Positions 1 through 10,870 of a stretch of 64,000 nt of DNA are shown here, piece after piece. The notes beneath the pieces were generated by a model. That model worked only from the letters and a program-made list of their open reading frames with translations. It ran no database searches and had not been told where the DNA came from. The translations under genes and the position numbers were made by a program. Location: NCBI GenBank assembly GCA_964019425.1, contig OZ025814.1, positions 1,006,001 through 1,070,000 on the forward strand, read 5' to 3'. Source of the DNA: Flectonema sp. DT1601 (lineage: Eukaryota; Euglenozoa; Diplonemea; Diplonemida; Diplonemidae). Positions within the stretch are counted from its first letter, which is position 1. Each line of letters begins with the position of its first letter.

Positions 1-479
1 ACCAAGTTCAATTTTGCGGCCCAAGTTGTCGACAATACTTTCCTGTCGATAATTTGGGATGCTAAGTTGGCAGAATCGTCCTTCGCTGTTTGTTTTCGAT
101 ATGATTGAAACTCGTGTTGTTAGACGCTTTAGGTAGTAATCCATTATCATTATGTGTTTATTTGTTTATGTATTTTAATTTTTATATTTTTATTAATTGG
201 GTTTAATAACCTAGGCAAGGTGGAAAGCTGAAGATGGGTGTCCATTAATCAAATAGGATAAATTACATCCCTTCAGCTGAAGCTAATTCAACAATCCATA
301 CAGAGTCTTCGGAAACTGTTACGGATGAGGCCCTCATCATAGTAACTATAAACGATAAAATAACTACTGGATTGTGTGTTAAATGGTAAAAGATAAAACC
401 ATATTGGCGTGGTCTGTTTGCTGAGAAGGGCGAAGGCGATGAGTAGACCCGGCGGATTTCTTTTTTATTAATTTCTCTT

Positions 480-906
480 CCGGAATCGTTTGTGTTGTAA
501 TCCGACATTTCAGTAACATTTGGCACTTCACTGTTGTGACGTTCTGTGTTGCAGTTCTGATGAAATCAAAATTAATGTCTTAATAGCGTACCTTTCCTCT
601 CTGTTCCTCTCATCATTGTTTCGATTCAAATATTGTTGGTCTTCAGTGGATCGTCACCTGACTAACGAATTATATTCTGTTTTGAATATTTTTAAGGGAT
701 TTGGATCACTTCTTCATACTTGTACCTCTTTAAAAGGAGAATCCCAAAGTAAAACAGATTTTTTTTCTTTTCCTTTTTCTTTTTCTTTTTCTTTTTCTTT
801 TACTTTTTCTTTTTTCTTTGCATCCATTTCGAATACTTTCGTTTGTGGAGCTGTCCATTTCAGAAACGTTTGTGTTGGGATCCGATATTTCATTAACATT
901 TGGCAC
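480..906. repeat. Pair of 46-bp imperfect direct repeats
   Basis: The segments 480-526 and 861-906 share a pattern of GTTTGTGTTG, then a purine-rich ATCCGA, then TTTC, then AACATTTGGCAC. Both recur in the second copy of the duplication (offset 3621). Function unknown; possibly the ends of a decayed insertion. Confidence 0.55.
527..627 (+). other. Paralogue of the cysteine-rich gene's 3' flank
   Basis: This segment aligns with the sequence just after the stop of the cysteine-rich gene (3239-3325): both carry ACTTCACTGTTGTG, then a TTAATAGCG block, then TTCCTCTC-rich sequence. It therefore looks like the 3' flank of an older array member whose coding part is gone or was replaced by unrelated DNA. 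Confidence 0.5.
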
Positions 907-1884
907 GGGAATTCGAAGTTTAGCCTTGTTCATTAAAGTAGGCAGGCCTGACACCGCAGTGTCCCCCCGTACTTTCTTCGCTGAGGAAGACTGAAGAAGT
1001 TAATTTAAGCCCAACCAACCATTATTTGTTTGTTGTCCTACGAATTGTTGCGTTCTATTGTTTTTTGATTGACTGATAACCAATTAATAGTATCTCATAT
1101 TCTAAATACTACCAACTTGCCAAGTATAGTATAAGATTAAGACCTGAAACTAGGTATTCCACCACAAGTGTTTTACGGAACAGCAGAACAATGTGTTGCG
1201 AGGGCTTTCCTTTTTTATATATATTTTGATTTAATACATTATCTTCGTGATCTCATATACTAACTTACAAACACCAACTAAGTTAAGCTGTCCCTTTGTT
1301 GAGTAGGACAAGACAGCATCTCCCTTACTTTTGAAGAAACAGAACAGCAGAAAGATTTATTTAATTTTTTCTGTATCTTCTTTTTCAAATGCTGGAAACA
1401 CATTCTTTTCTTGTTTCCTTTTTTTTTCTTCCCTTTTTTTTTTTTTCTTGTACAGCAGATACACCTGTTCAGTAGAAAGATAATTGTGACAGCGTAACTT
1501 AACCTAACCTATTCCTTTCTCAGGCTGTCGGATGGCACACAAAATGAGTAAGAAAGTAAAAGGAAAGTTAAGTTCGGGTGATTCTTTTTCTTGTTGTAAC
1601 TTTTTATTTTCATTCTGATTAAATTCCTAAAATAACAGGTAGCGGTGAGTAGGAAGCAGGCCTCACACTCTGATCGATTCAGCAGAGTTAGAATCTTCCG
1701 AAGAGAAGCGACGAACATACATCAGACGTCCATGAGAACAACGGACGACAGTTTTTTTTTACGTGGGATGATATAGAATGGACTTAGTATTGACCGAAGT
1801 GGATTCCTATTTAAAGTGATTAGTTATGTGAAGCAACCCTATTTATAGTTGCATGTTGCCTTAGTTCTTCCTTGTGTATCTTTT

Positions 1885-1901
1885 TTACCTCCTGATGACA
1901 G
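1885..1901 (+). promoter_or_regulatory. Predicted 3' splice acceptor (spliced-leader addition site)
   Basis: A pyrimidine-rich run leads to an AG at 1900-1901, 12 nt before the ATG at 1914. In a trans-splicing euglenozoan this is where the spliced leader would be joined. Inferred from position and composition only. Confidence 0.45.
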
Positions 1902-1913
1902 TAAATAAATAAG

Positions 1914-3234
1914 ATGAAGACTTTTGCTGTTGTTATCGGTTTGTTTGCGTCTTCGGTATGTTTATTATTTCATCATTCCCTTCCTTATTGAAATGATTTG
2001 TTATTGTGTGGAAGGGTTGCTTCGTTAGTTTTGTACAACAAGAGTTTCGTACCAACTAACAGTCTGAATTTAGTATCGGTATTGTCGGGTGTTATTAAAA
2101 TACAAACAGACTGCTTTTGATACACCGTCGGTACGTTGCTCTTCTCTGCAAGTCAACGCTTATTCATCGAGCTGCAATCCGGGATGGACACCAGCAGACA
2201 CGGAAACGATGACTAATTGTGCTGCAACAATTTGTAATAGGATGGGCACCTGGGGTATGGCAAGAGGTGCTGACGATACCAAAAGGTTGATGGGAGCTGG
2301 TTACGGATGTACTGTTCAGGATGGTACTGGTCTCGACGGAGAGATGGTCTGTATGCCAAACATCACAACTCCAGTTCCAGCACCAACTCCACCACCACCA
2401 CCATCGGTACCTTGCTCTTCGCTGTCAATCGTCAAACAATCATCGAGCTGCAATCTGGGATGGTCACCAGCAGACACGGAAACAATGGTTGCGTGTGCTG
2501 CAACACTTTGTGGTAAAATGGGCAAGTTGGATAAGGCAAGAGGTGCTGACCGTACCATGAGGTTGGTGGGATCTGGTTACGGATGTTATGTTGCGCAGGG
2601 AAATGATGCCAACGACAAGATCTGTATGCCAAACAACACAACTCCAGCAGTTCAAGCACCAACTCCGCCACCACCAGCACCTACTCCACCACCATCGGTA
2701 CCTTGCTCTTCGCTGTCAATCGTCAGGCAATCATCGAGCTGCAATTCGGGAATGAAACTAGCAGACACGAAAACAATGGTTGCGTGTGCTGCAACACTTT
2801 GTGGTGAAATGGGCACGTTGGATAAGGCAAGAGGTGCTGACGGTACCATGAGGTTGGTGGGATCTGGTTACGGATGTTATGTTGCGCAGGGAAATGATGC
2901 CAACGACAAGATCTGTATGCCAAACAACACAACTCCAGCGGTTCAAGCAGCAACTCCGCCACCACCAGCACCTACTCCACCACCATCGGTACCTTGTTCT
3001 TCGCTGTCAATCGTCAAACAATCATCGAGCTGCAATCTGGGGTGGACACCAGCAGACACGAAAACAATGGTTGCGTGTGCTGCAACACTTTGTGGTAAAA
3101 TGGGCACGTTGGATAAGGCAAGAGGTGCTGACCGTACCATGAGGTTGGTGGGATCTGGTTACGGATGTTATGTTGCGCAGGGAAATGATGCCAACGACAT
3201 GATCTGTATGCCAAGCCACCTGATTTCCAAGTAA
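1914..3234 (+). CDS. Secreted protein with four cysteine-rich domains
   Basis: Exon 1 (1914-1955) encodes a short signal peptide, MKTFAVVIGLFASS. It is followed by GTATGT and a phase-0 intron ending at AG 2109 (alternatively AG 2073, which also stays open and lies nearer a branch-like CTAAC). Exon 2 runs to the TAA at 3232-3234. The mature protein has four repeats of about 72 residues, each with six cysteines at roughly constant spacing (C-x11-C-x14-C-x4-C, then two more) and a conserved ARGAD segment. The repeats are joined by proline-rich linkers of TPPPP type. The pattern suggests a secreted or wall/surface protein with disulfide-stabilised binding modules. I do not recognise the family. 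The C-x4-C spacing recalls elicitins but the other spacings do not fit. Domains 2-4 are much more alike than domain 1, so internal duplication is recent. Confidence 0.75.
1956..2109 (+). other. Predicted GT-AG cis-intron
   Basis: It begins GTATGT right after the signal-peptide codons and ends CAG at 2109. Both junctions are in phase 0, so the signal peptide joins the cysteine-rich part in frame. AG at 2073 is an alternative acceptor. Confidence 0.6.
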
Positions 3235-3621
3235 GAAAACTTCACTGTTGTGGCATTCTGATGAATTCAATTTAATGCCTTAATAGCGTTCCTTTCCTCT
3301 CTATTCCTCTCATTATTGTTGCGATCAATAGCGATAAGTTTAGTTAGGTAACAGTGAATCACTGTAACGTGATCATAGTTCCTAGTTTAAATTTATTAGA
3401 CCAAAGAAGTTTTTTCTTTGGTAATCTTATGAGCCGCAGATATTTGATAATTGATTTTTGTATTTAGCAAGTATTGTAAGAACGAAAAAAGAATGTTAGC
3501 AGCACACCTTAACCTCCTTAAGCTTTATCAGATTAAGTCGGTTTAGTCGGTTTCGTGCACAATAGTAATATAATACTTGTTTGTGTTTGTGTTTTGTTTT
3601 TTTGTTTAGTCTTAAGTTAAA
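3235..3621. other. 3' flank of the cysteine-rich gene
   Basis: AT-rich sequence up to the duplication boundary. 3239-3325 matches 527-627. No gene is supported here. Confidence 0.5.
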
Positions 3622-5265
3622 ACCAAGTTCAATTTTGCGGCCCAAGTTGTCGACAATACTTTCCTGTCGATAATTTGGGATGCTAAGTTGGCAGAATCGT
3701 CCTTCGCTGTTTGTTTTCGATATGATTGAAACTCGTGTTGTTAGACGCTTTAGGTAGTAATCCATTATCATTATGTGTTTATTTGTTTATGTATTTTAAT
3801 TTTTATATTTTTATTAATTGGGTTTAATAACCTAGGCAAGGTGGAAAGCTGAAGATGGGTGTCCATTAATCAAATAGGATAAATTACATCCCTTCAGCTG
3901 AAGCTAATTCAACAATCCATACAGAGTCTTCGGAAACTGTTACGGATGAGGCCCTCATCATAGTAACTATAAACGATAAAATAACTACTGGATTGTGTGT
4001 TAAATGGTAAAAGATAAAACCATATTGGCGTGGTCTGTTTGCTGAGAAGGGCGAAGGCGATGAGTAGACCCGGCGGATTTCTTTTTTATTAATTTCTCTT
4101 CCGGAATCGTTTGTGTTGTAATCCGACATTTCAGTAACATTTGGCACTTCACTGTTGTGACGTTCTGTGTTGCAGTTCTGATGAAATCAAAATTAATGTC
4201 TTAATAGCGTACCTTTCCTCTCTGTTCCTCTCATCATTGTTTCGATTCAAATATTGTTGGTCTTCAGTGGATCGTCACCTGACTAACGAATTATATTCTG
4301 TTTTGAATATTTTTAAGGGATTTGGATCACTTCTTCATACTTGTACCTCTTTAAAAGGAGAATCCCAAAGTAAAACAGATTTTTTTTCTTTTCCTTTTTC
4401 TTTTTCTTTTTCTTTTTCTTTTACTTTTTCTTTTTTCTTTGCATCCATTTCGAATACTTTCGTTTGTGGAGCTGTCCATTTCAGAAACGTTTGTGTTGGG
4501 ATCCGATATTTCATTAACATTTGGCACGGGAATTCGAAGTTTAGCCTTGTTCATTAAAGTAGGCAGGCCTGACACCGCAGTGTCCCCCCGTACTTTCTTC
4601 GCTGAGGAAGACTGAAGAAGTTAATTTAAGCCCAACCAACCATTATTTGTTTGTTGTCCTACGAATTGTTGCGTTCTATTGTTTTTTGATTGACTGATAA
4701 CCAATTAATAGTATCTCATATTCTAAATACTACCAACTTGCCAAGTATAGTATAAGATTAAGACCTGAAACTAGGTATTCCACCACAAGTGTTTTACGGA
4801 ACAGCAGAACAATGTGTTGCGAGGGCTTTCCTTTTTTATATATATTTTGATTTAATACATTATCTTCGTGATCTCATATACTAACTTACAAACACCAACT
4901 AAGTTAAGCTGTCCCTTTGTTGAGTAGGACAAGACAGCATCTCCCTTACTTTTGAAGAAACAGAACAGCAGAAAGATTTATTTAATTTTTTCTGTATCTT
5001 CTTTTTCAAATGCTGGAAACACATTCTTTTCTTGTTTCCTTTTTTTTTCTTCCCTTTTTTTTTTTTTCTTGTACAGCAGATACACCTGTTCAGTAGAAAG
5101 ATAATTGTGACAGCGTAACTTAACCTAACCTATTCCTTTCTCAGGCTGTCGGATGGCACACAAAATGAGTAAGAAAGTAAAAGGAAAGTTAAGTTCGGGT
5201 GATTCTTTTTCTTGTTGTAACTTTTTATTTTCATTCTGATTAAATTCCTAAAATAACAGGTAGCG
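3622..5265. repeat. Tandem duplication, right copy, gene lost
   Basis: Repeat of 1-1644 at an offset of 3621. At 5265 the match ends abruptly and the sequence passes into GAGATACC repeats instead of the expected gene. This copy therefore contains only the upstream part of the unit. Confidence 0.9.
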
Positions 5266-5280
5266 TTTCTCTAATGCACA

Positions 5281-5377
5281 AGAGATACCATCACTTATGA
5301 GATACTAACGCACATACGAGATACCAGCACTCCAGAGATACCGACACGCTAGAGATACCAAGTCACTTGAGATACCT
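5281..5377 (+). repeat. Cluster of six GAGATACC-type motifs
   Basis: Six copies of GAGATAC(C/T) spaced about 14-20 bp begin just after the duplication breakpoint. The same word (CTAGAGATACC) borders the right side of three octamer arrays at 28990, 52827 and 56969. Confidence 0.6.
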
Positions 5378-5627
5378 CCTTGTAAATTAATTCCCGGTAT
5401 TTCAAATTTGAATTAATAGTGTCAACTCTGCTTGCTGCTCTTGTTTATGTGTTGTCTCCTGAAAGTGATCTTAACTCCTATAAAAAGAAAAAAAAAAAAA
5501 GAAATCAAAAAAGAAGAATTTTCAAACGAAGTTATAACAACACCTACCACCCATTATGATCAATTCCGCTAATTATTTTTTTTTTTAAAAACAAATAAAA
5601 AAAATAAAAAAATATAAAAGATTAAAT
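5378..5627. other. AT-rich spacer
   Basis: A/T-rich sequence with homopolymer runs. No gene, RNA or element is recognised. Confidence 0.4.
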
Positions 5628-6297
5628 AATGTTATCATTGTTTTTTTATCGATAGACTATGTCGATCACTTTTTATTTTCCGTCCTGGTCAGGATGCTAA
5701 ACTGATTGTTTTTTTTTAATATAAATAAAAAGAATAAAAAAAAAAAAAAAAAAAAGAATAAATAATGTTTTCATTGTGTTTTTTTATCGATTGACTATGT
5801 TGATCACTTTCTATTTTCCGTCTTGGTCAAGACGCTAAACTGATTGTTTTTTTTTTTTTTTAAAATAAATAAAAAAGAATATTAAAAAAAAAAAAAAAAA
5901 AAAAAGAATAAACAATGTTAGCATTGTTTTTTTTTTATCGATCGACTATGTCGATTACTTTCTATTTTCCGTCCTGGTCAAGACGCTAAACTGATTGTTT
6001 TTTCTTTAAAAAATAATAAAAAAGAATATAAAAAAAAATAAAAAAAAGAATAAACAATGTTATCATCGTTTTTTTTTTTTATCGATCGACGATGTCGATT
6101 ACTTTCTATTTTCCGTCCTGGTCAAGACGCTAAACTGATTGTTTTTTCTTTAAAAAATAATAAAAAAGAATATAAAAAAAAAATAAAAAAAAGAATAAAC
6201 AATGTTATCATCGTTTTTTTTTTTTATCGATCGACGATGTCGATTACTTTCTATTTTCCGTCCTGGTCAAGACGCTAAACTGATTGTTTTTTTTTCC
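5628..6297. repeat. Tandem repeat of about 137-150 bp, five units
   Basis: Units start at 5628, 5764, 5914, 6056 and 6201 with AATGTT. Each has a T run, ATCGAT(C/A)GAC, a GTCGAT-type word, TTTTCCGTC(C/T)TGGTCA and GCTAAACTGATTG, then an A-rich spacer of variable length. The last two units are the most alike. Open frames across them are artefacts of the repeat. Confidence 0.85.
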
Positions 6298-6314
6298 AAA
6301 ATTAATAAAAAAGA

Positions 6315-7900
6315 ATATGAGGCGGTTTTTAAACCCCCCCCCCAAAATGGGCCAGGCTATCCTGTGGGCACCTAACACCCAATCCGAGCCCACCACCCCA
6401 CGAAAATACTATCCAAAAAACTCAAATCCGGTACTGGGGCACCCTTTTACTGCCCACCAGTTTAAAAAATTTCACTTTTTTTAACTGTATTTGGTACTTT
6501 GCCTTATAAGCTGTGCATTTCTGTAGTAAAAGCTATTTTTGTAAATTTCCGTTCTTTGAAAGCACCGGGAATTATGTAACGGGGATGGGAAGAATTCAAA
6601 ACTTTTTTTATGTGAATTTCAGTTTTTTCCCATATCATCTTCACCACTAACACAATCTTATGACCATCACTGTTATAATTATTGTTGTGTGACTTACTCA
6701 TGGGTAGTTTGCTACTAATTTTGGGAAAGCTCCCTTTGCGTTACTTTGAGCTGTTCAAGACTAAGATGTGAGCGCCAATGCAGAAGTGACATTCCTAAAG
6801 TTGGTCGCCCTCAGACTTGCCATGCCGACTGGGGAAGAAGTTAACCGAACTGATTAGATTCTTCTGCAGAATGGAACTGATGAGCGACAAACGGGCTTCG
6901 GCTCGTGACCCCTCGTTTGGAGGCACCAGTCAGGTGGGGAGTTTGGCTGGGGCGGCACATCTGTTACACATTAACGCAGGTGTCCTAAGGCAAGCTCAGT
7001 GAGAACAGAAATCTCACGTAGAGCATAAGGGTAAACAGCTTGCTCGATACGCGATCTTCAGTACCGATCCACGGTGTGAAAGCATGGCCTAACAATCCTT
7101 TGGTCTCGCTTCATGTTCAAGGGATGAAGCCGGGTTTGACAGAAAAATTACCACAGGAATAACTGGCTTGTAACAGCCAAACGTTCAGCCACAGCGACGT
7201 TGCTTTTTGATCCTTTGTTGTTGGCTCTTCCTACTGGAAGCCGTCAGGAAAAGGTAAAATTCTTGAATTTTACCTTTTACCTTTTATGTCAGGTGTTGCA
7301 ACTGCGGAACGGCCACCAACATCTACCTTAGAGAGTTCTTCCACAAATCCTTTCCAACTGTTATCCCTGCACTTGCTAATTCTGTTTCCCTAACCACGAG
7401 AACAGGGCACCTGTAGCAGTGACCTCTTATCAAGCAAGCTAAGATTATCAAAGAAACCTGATAATCCTGAAGGTATACTCGTTGTGAGTAACATTGGCCG
7501 AACACTGACCCATTGCTTCAAGGAGGGGTGACTTACAATCACCACCTGATATCACTTCCAACAGTTCCTTCATGGAACTTATTATCCTCTTCGTTTCACT
7601 ACTTGCCCTGCTCCTGCTACAAATCTGATATGTACCTAAGCTCCGGAATCCTTCAGCACTACTGACAAGCTCAATTTGGGTGTTTTCAGGGTTCCTAATA
7701 GAGTTACAAGGCAAAAGTACCAAATACAGTTAAAAAAAGTGAAATTTTCAAACTGGTGGGCAGTAAAAGGGTGCCCCAGTACCGGATTTGAGTTTTTTGG
7801 ATAGTATTTTGCTGGAGTGGTGGGCTCGGATTGAGTGTTAGGTGCCCACAGGATAGCCTGGCCCATTTTGGGGGGGGGGGGTTTAAAAAGACCCTCATAT
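6315..7900. mobile_element. TIR element enclosing an LSU rRNA fragment
   Basis: The ends are long inverted repeats: 6315-6509 matches the reverse complement of 7703-7900 with few differences. Both start ATATGAGG, run into a C (or G) homopolymer, then AAAATGGGCCAGGCTATCC. The 1.2-kb interior has no transposase-like frame, so the element is non-autonomous. It carries an LSU rRNA-like stretch (see separate entry) and about 470 bp of unrecognised sequence (7236-7702). A 22-bp palindrome of AAAATTC type lies at about 7254-7275. Its right end abuts the left edge of the membrane-protein array at 7902. Superfamily not assigned; no clear target duplication. Confidence 0.7.
6900..7235 (+). rRNA. Large-subunit rRNA fragment, pseudogene-like
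   Basis: The sequence follows eukaryotic 25S/28S domain V closely. It has GGGGCGGCACATCTGTTA, AACGCAGGTGTCCTAAGG, GAGAACAGAAATCTCACGTAG, a GTGAAAGCATGGCCTA-type block, TTACCACAGGAATAACTGG and GCGACGTTGCTTTTTGATCC followed by GGCTCTTCC. These are the conserved words around the peptidyl-transferase centre. The highly conserved GGGATAAC reads GGAATAAC here, and similarity stops soon after GGCTCTTCC. With no other rRNA parts nearby and TIRs on both sides, this is a captured or decaying fragment, not a working rRNA gene. Similarity upstream of about 6930 is weaker and the left limit is uncertain. Confidence 0.85.
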
Positions 7901-9188
7901 ATTTGTGTGATGTGTCACAACAACTGAGAGGAGCCAACCTGTCAGTGTTGTTGTGTGTGTATTCCGCAGACGGATTCGATTCCATCTCATTTTGGAGATG
8001 AGAGAGATGGGAGTCGATTATATTTATTTGGGTCTGCTGTTAGCACAGTTGTACTCTTTTTGTGATTTCATGTATCTTGTTGGTCGTGTCTGCTTTGCTT
8101 GGTTTCATCGCTTCTGCGCGGTCCGAATTCAAGACTGCTGCTTGTTGGGTTTAGAGCAGTGGGTCTAATTAGTTGATAATAATTTGTTGAATGTGTGTTC
8201 CCATTATTTATTATCATCATCATCGTTCTTCCCTCAGTTCCTCTGCGAAGTCGCGGAGGGGTATGAGGAAAATGATAAATGTGATGATGATGATGATGAT
8301 GAAAATGATGGGTTTTTCTTGAAAACATGTGTATTCCCTGCTTCTGTGGGTGTTTGCTTTGTTTTCTTCCCTTTCCGTTGAATATTAATTTACACTATTC
8401 ATTTCTTTTTTCCTTTTATTTTTCTTTCTTGTGGGTTGTTGTTGTTGTTGTTGTTGTTATTGTTAACATTATAGTACACAACACAACACAACCCACAAAA
8501 ACACATGCTCTCTCTCCTTCCTGTCTTCTTCTTCTTCATGTCTTCTCATGTATGTTGAAGTGTTAGGTTGGAGGGAAATCACCATCTGGCTTCTCGTTCT
8601 TCGTTTCCTCCGTTTTCGGAGTGGATGAAGGAGAGGCGATTAATCCTTTTTTTAGGCTAATGTCCTTGTTTTGAGTTCTGTTTTTTTTTGTTTTTTTAGT
8701 TTTTTTTATATTTTCATCAGTTCAGTTTATATCGAATATTTGATTGTTAGTTTTTGAGAAGTAAAATGTGTTTTTGAGTGATCTCCGTTGAAGATAGAGA
8801 TCGTTGTAAAAGCGTTTTCTTTTTTTGTTTATTTTACCGTTGATGTGCCTTTCTTGGACAGCTTCGGTTGCATACAACCAACTCCTTCATTTTTAATCTT
8901 CTTCAGCAATACCCTTCCTTTTGTTTTTTAATTGTAGCCTTACATTATCATTACACCAACCTCCCCAGTTGAAGCATTGCAATTTCTACATTTCAAAAGA
9001 ATATCTGAATCTGTGAAAGTGTGTTTCTTTTTTCTTCTTTTTATTTTAATTCCATCTCTTTTTTCCTTCAACCGTTTATCCTCGTTTTTCTCTTTTCGAG
9101 TACAGGATAAAGAAGGAAGTGAAGTGATGGCAATGAGGCAAGGAATAAAGTGTTTTTCTTAAAAAAAAAAAAAAATAAAGTAAGTAAC

Positions 9189-9422
9189 ATGAGGGAAACT
9201 TCCCTGTGTAATCTTCAAAAAAATAAAATAAAAAATAAAAAAAGGGGTTCCACTCCCCGCTAATCAAAAAAAACAAACAAATACATAAATAAAAAAAAAC
9301 AACCAAAAAAAAATAATAATAATAATAATAATAACAAAAAAAAAAAAAAAAAAAATAGCAGGGGAACCTCCCTGTGAAAATAAAATAAAAAAAAATACAA
9401 AAAAAGGGTTCCACTTCCCTAA
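9189..9422. repeat. Paired GGGAAAC/TTCCC modules upstream of the gene
   Basis: Two related modules lie at about 9190-9263 and 9356-9422. Each has a short self-complementary start (GAGGGAAACTTCCCT, or GGGGAACCTCCCTG), an A-rich middle and a GGGTTCCACT(C/T)CC end. They repeat in the other array units. They may be tiny non-autonomous insertions or UTR structures. Confidence 0.45.
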
Positions 9423-9603
9423 TAATTGATGTGTCTCAAAACGTTTGTTGATGTTGTTCAGATTATTGTATTCTACAGGTTCAGGAAATTTAATGAAAGC
9501 CACAAGCTGGAGAGCAGCAGGGAGGAGGGGGTGGTTGGGGGGAATAATGTGTTTTGTTTTATTGAGACCCTGAGAACGAGTGATTGGTGTATTGTTGTAA
9601 TTA

Positions 9604-9620
9604 TCTTTTTATTTCCACAG
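9604..9620 (+). promoter_or_regulatory. Predicted trans-splice acceptor, unit 1
   Basis: A TCTTTTTATTTCCACAG-type tract ends in AG at 9619-9620, 32 nt before the ATG. It is conserved in unit 2 and, in diverged form, in unit 3. Confidence 0.6.
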
Positions 9621-9652
9621 GCAGCCGTATCGAAAAGTTCTAAACCTAAATC

Positions 9653-10037
9653 ATGTTCTGGACAACGTTAACGCCGTGGGAGTCCGAGGAGGAGATCCAC
9701 CGCGGTGCTGGGATTGAGAGTGGGAGGGGCACCAGTAAGCGCGGTGCCTCTCCCAGAAGGGAGCATCAGAGACGGAGAGAGTCTCAGGAGAGGGAACGAA
9801 GGGACTTGCTTCGGGGAGTGAAGGACGCGATTCGTGTTTCGGAAGATCGGGAGCAGCAGGAAGAGCAGCCATCGTTGGTGCAGCCACTACTACTACCACA
9901 AGAACAAGAAGAACATCAACAGCTACAGCATCAACAGCAGCAGCCGCCACTACCACCACTGACGTTGTCTCGACCAACGCAGCAGGGGCTGACTTCGACA
10001 TACCAGCAACAGCAACCTCAGCAACAATTACATCAAG

Positions 10038-10072
<35 letters not shown>

Positions 10073-10585
10073 GCACCACTATTTCAGCATTCAGCACCTC
10101 AGCCGCTCACATCACAGCGTGTTTGGGGCGAACCACTGGCACAACCACAACCACAACCACAAGTACGTGCATCGTCGCTGAGCCATCCTCAGGCAATGAT
10201 GCCAAACAGACAACCGCGGAGTTCATTCCGAGACCGGATGACCACCGACGCACCAACGGATGGCGACTTCTTCGTGAGACAGCTTTGTGCGTGTCTCCTC
10301 GTCACCGTTGTGTTGATTGTGTCAGTTTTATATTACGCTCACCTACACCCCGAAGTCTTTGAAGGCATCGGGGTGGTTGTTTCTGTATTTTTGTTTGTCG
10401 CAAAGTTGTATATCTCCTTGTACCCACCTCCTGTTTTGATCATTGCGATGATCAGCAGTTGGTATTTTAGTACTACATGGAAGGAATATATGTTTGTGGT
10501 GTTGACATTTCCCATCCAGGTAGTCGTCTACCTGGGGGGAGTAAGTGGATTGCTGGGAAGTCGCAAAGCTAAGAGAATGATCTGA
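9653..10585 (+). CDS. PolyQ membrane protein with four TM segments, copy 1
   Basis: Protein of 310 residues. Residues 1-80 are charged and Arg/Glu-rich. Residues 80-150 are Gln-rich with a (CAA)n-encoded Q run. The region to about 205 is polar. Four hydrophobic segments follow at about 211-229, 238-257, 260-275 and 281-302, with a short basic tail RKAKRMI. The layout suggests a membrane protein with a long, probably cytosolic, low-complexity N-terminus. No catalytic motif is visible and I do not recognise the family. The start is the first ATG after a strong splice acceptor, and MFWTT is kept in all three array units. The opposite-strand valine-rich frame over the Q run is a shadow. Confidence 0.75.
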
Positions 10586-10731
10586 ACCGTCGATGGTTCA
10601 AATTGTTTTTGGAGCGACTTTTTCATCTTCTTCCTCATCAACATCAACATCATCATCTTTGTTGTTGATAAACTTTCAGTTCCTTCGTTTGTTTGTCCTC
10701 GTCACTCATTGGCTCTTGTTATGCCAGAACA

Positions 10732-10762
<31 letters not shown>

Positions 10763-10805
10763 TATTAATCGACTTGTTTTCATTTATTTTTATTTTTATA
10801 AACAT

Positions 10806-10870
10806 TGCACGCAGGGATTGCTCGGAGTAACTTCACCCATTTGAAAATCTCCTGGCAACCCCTGCGTGCA
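10806..10870 (+). other. 11-bp hairpin in the 3' flank, unit 1
   Basis: TGCACGCAGGG (10806-10816) pairs perfectly with CCCTGCGTGCA (10860-10870) around a 43-nt loop, about 220 nt after the stop codon. It could be a 3'UTR stem-loop. Conserved in unit 2. Confidence 0.5.

Larger units (their letters stand above)
1..1644. repeat. Tandem duplication, left copy (period 3621 bp)
   Basis: This stretch recurs at 3622-5265 and looks identical by eye, including homopolymer tracts, so the duplication is recent or kept uniform by conversion. The copy starts before the window. It holds no convincing gene; short open frames on both strands run through a CTTTTT-rich tract (about 760-820) and look fortuitous. 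A pyrimidine-rich run ending in AG lies at about 1400-1454. The shared sequence ends at 1644, after which this copy continues into the cysteine-rich protein gene. Confidence 0.9.

Noticed and set aside
2110-3234. Elicitin family for the cysteine-rich protein
   Set aside because: Only the C-x4-C spacing agrees; the other cysteine spacings and the domain length differ.
6900-7235. Working LSU rRNA gene
   Set aside because: Only part of domain V is present, a near-universal word is altered, and the segment lies between transposon-like inverted repeats.
7953-8168. Second protein gene upstream in each array unit
   Set aside because: It begins at a non-ATG codon in a non-coding-looking stretch, has no splice acceptor of quality and no recognised domain.
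9651-10097. Minus-strand valine-rich open frame over the polyQ gene
   Set aside because: It is the antisense shadow of the CAA/CAG repeats; no acceptor or start context supports it.
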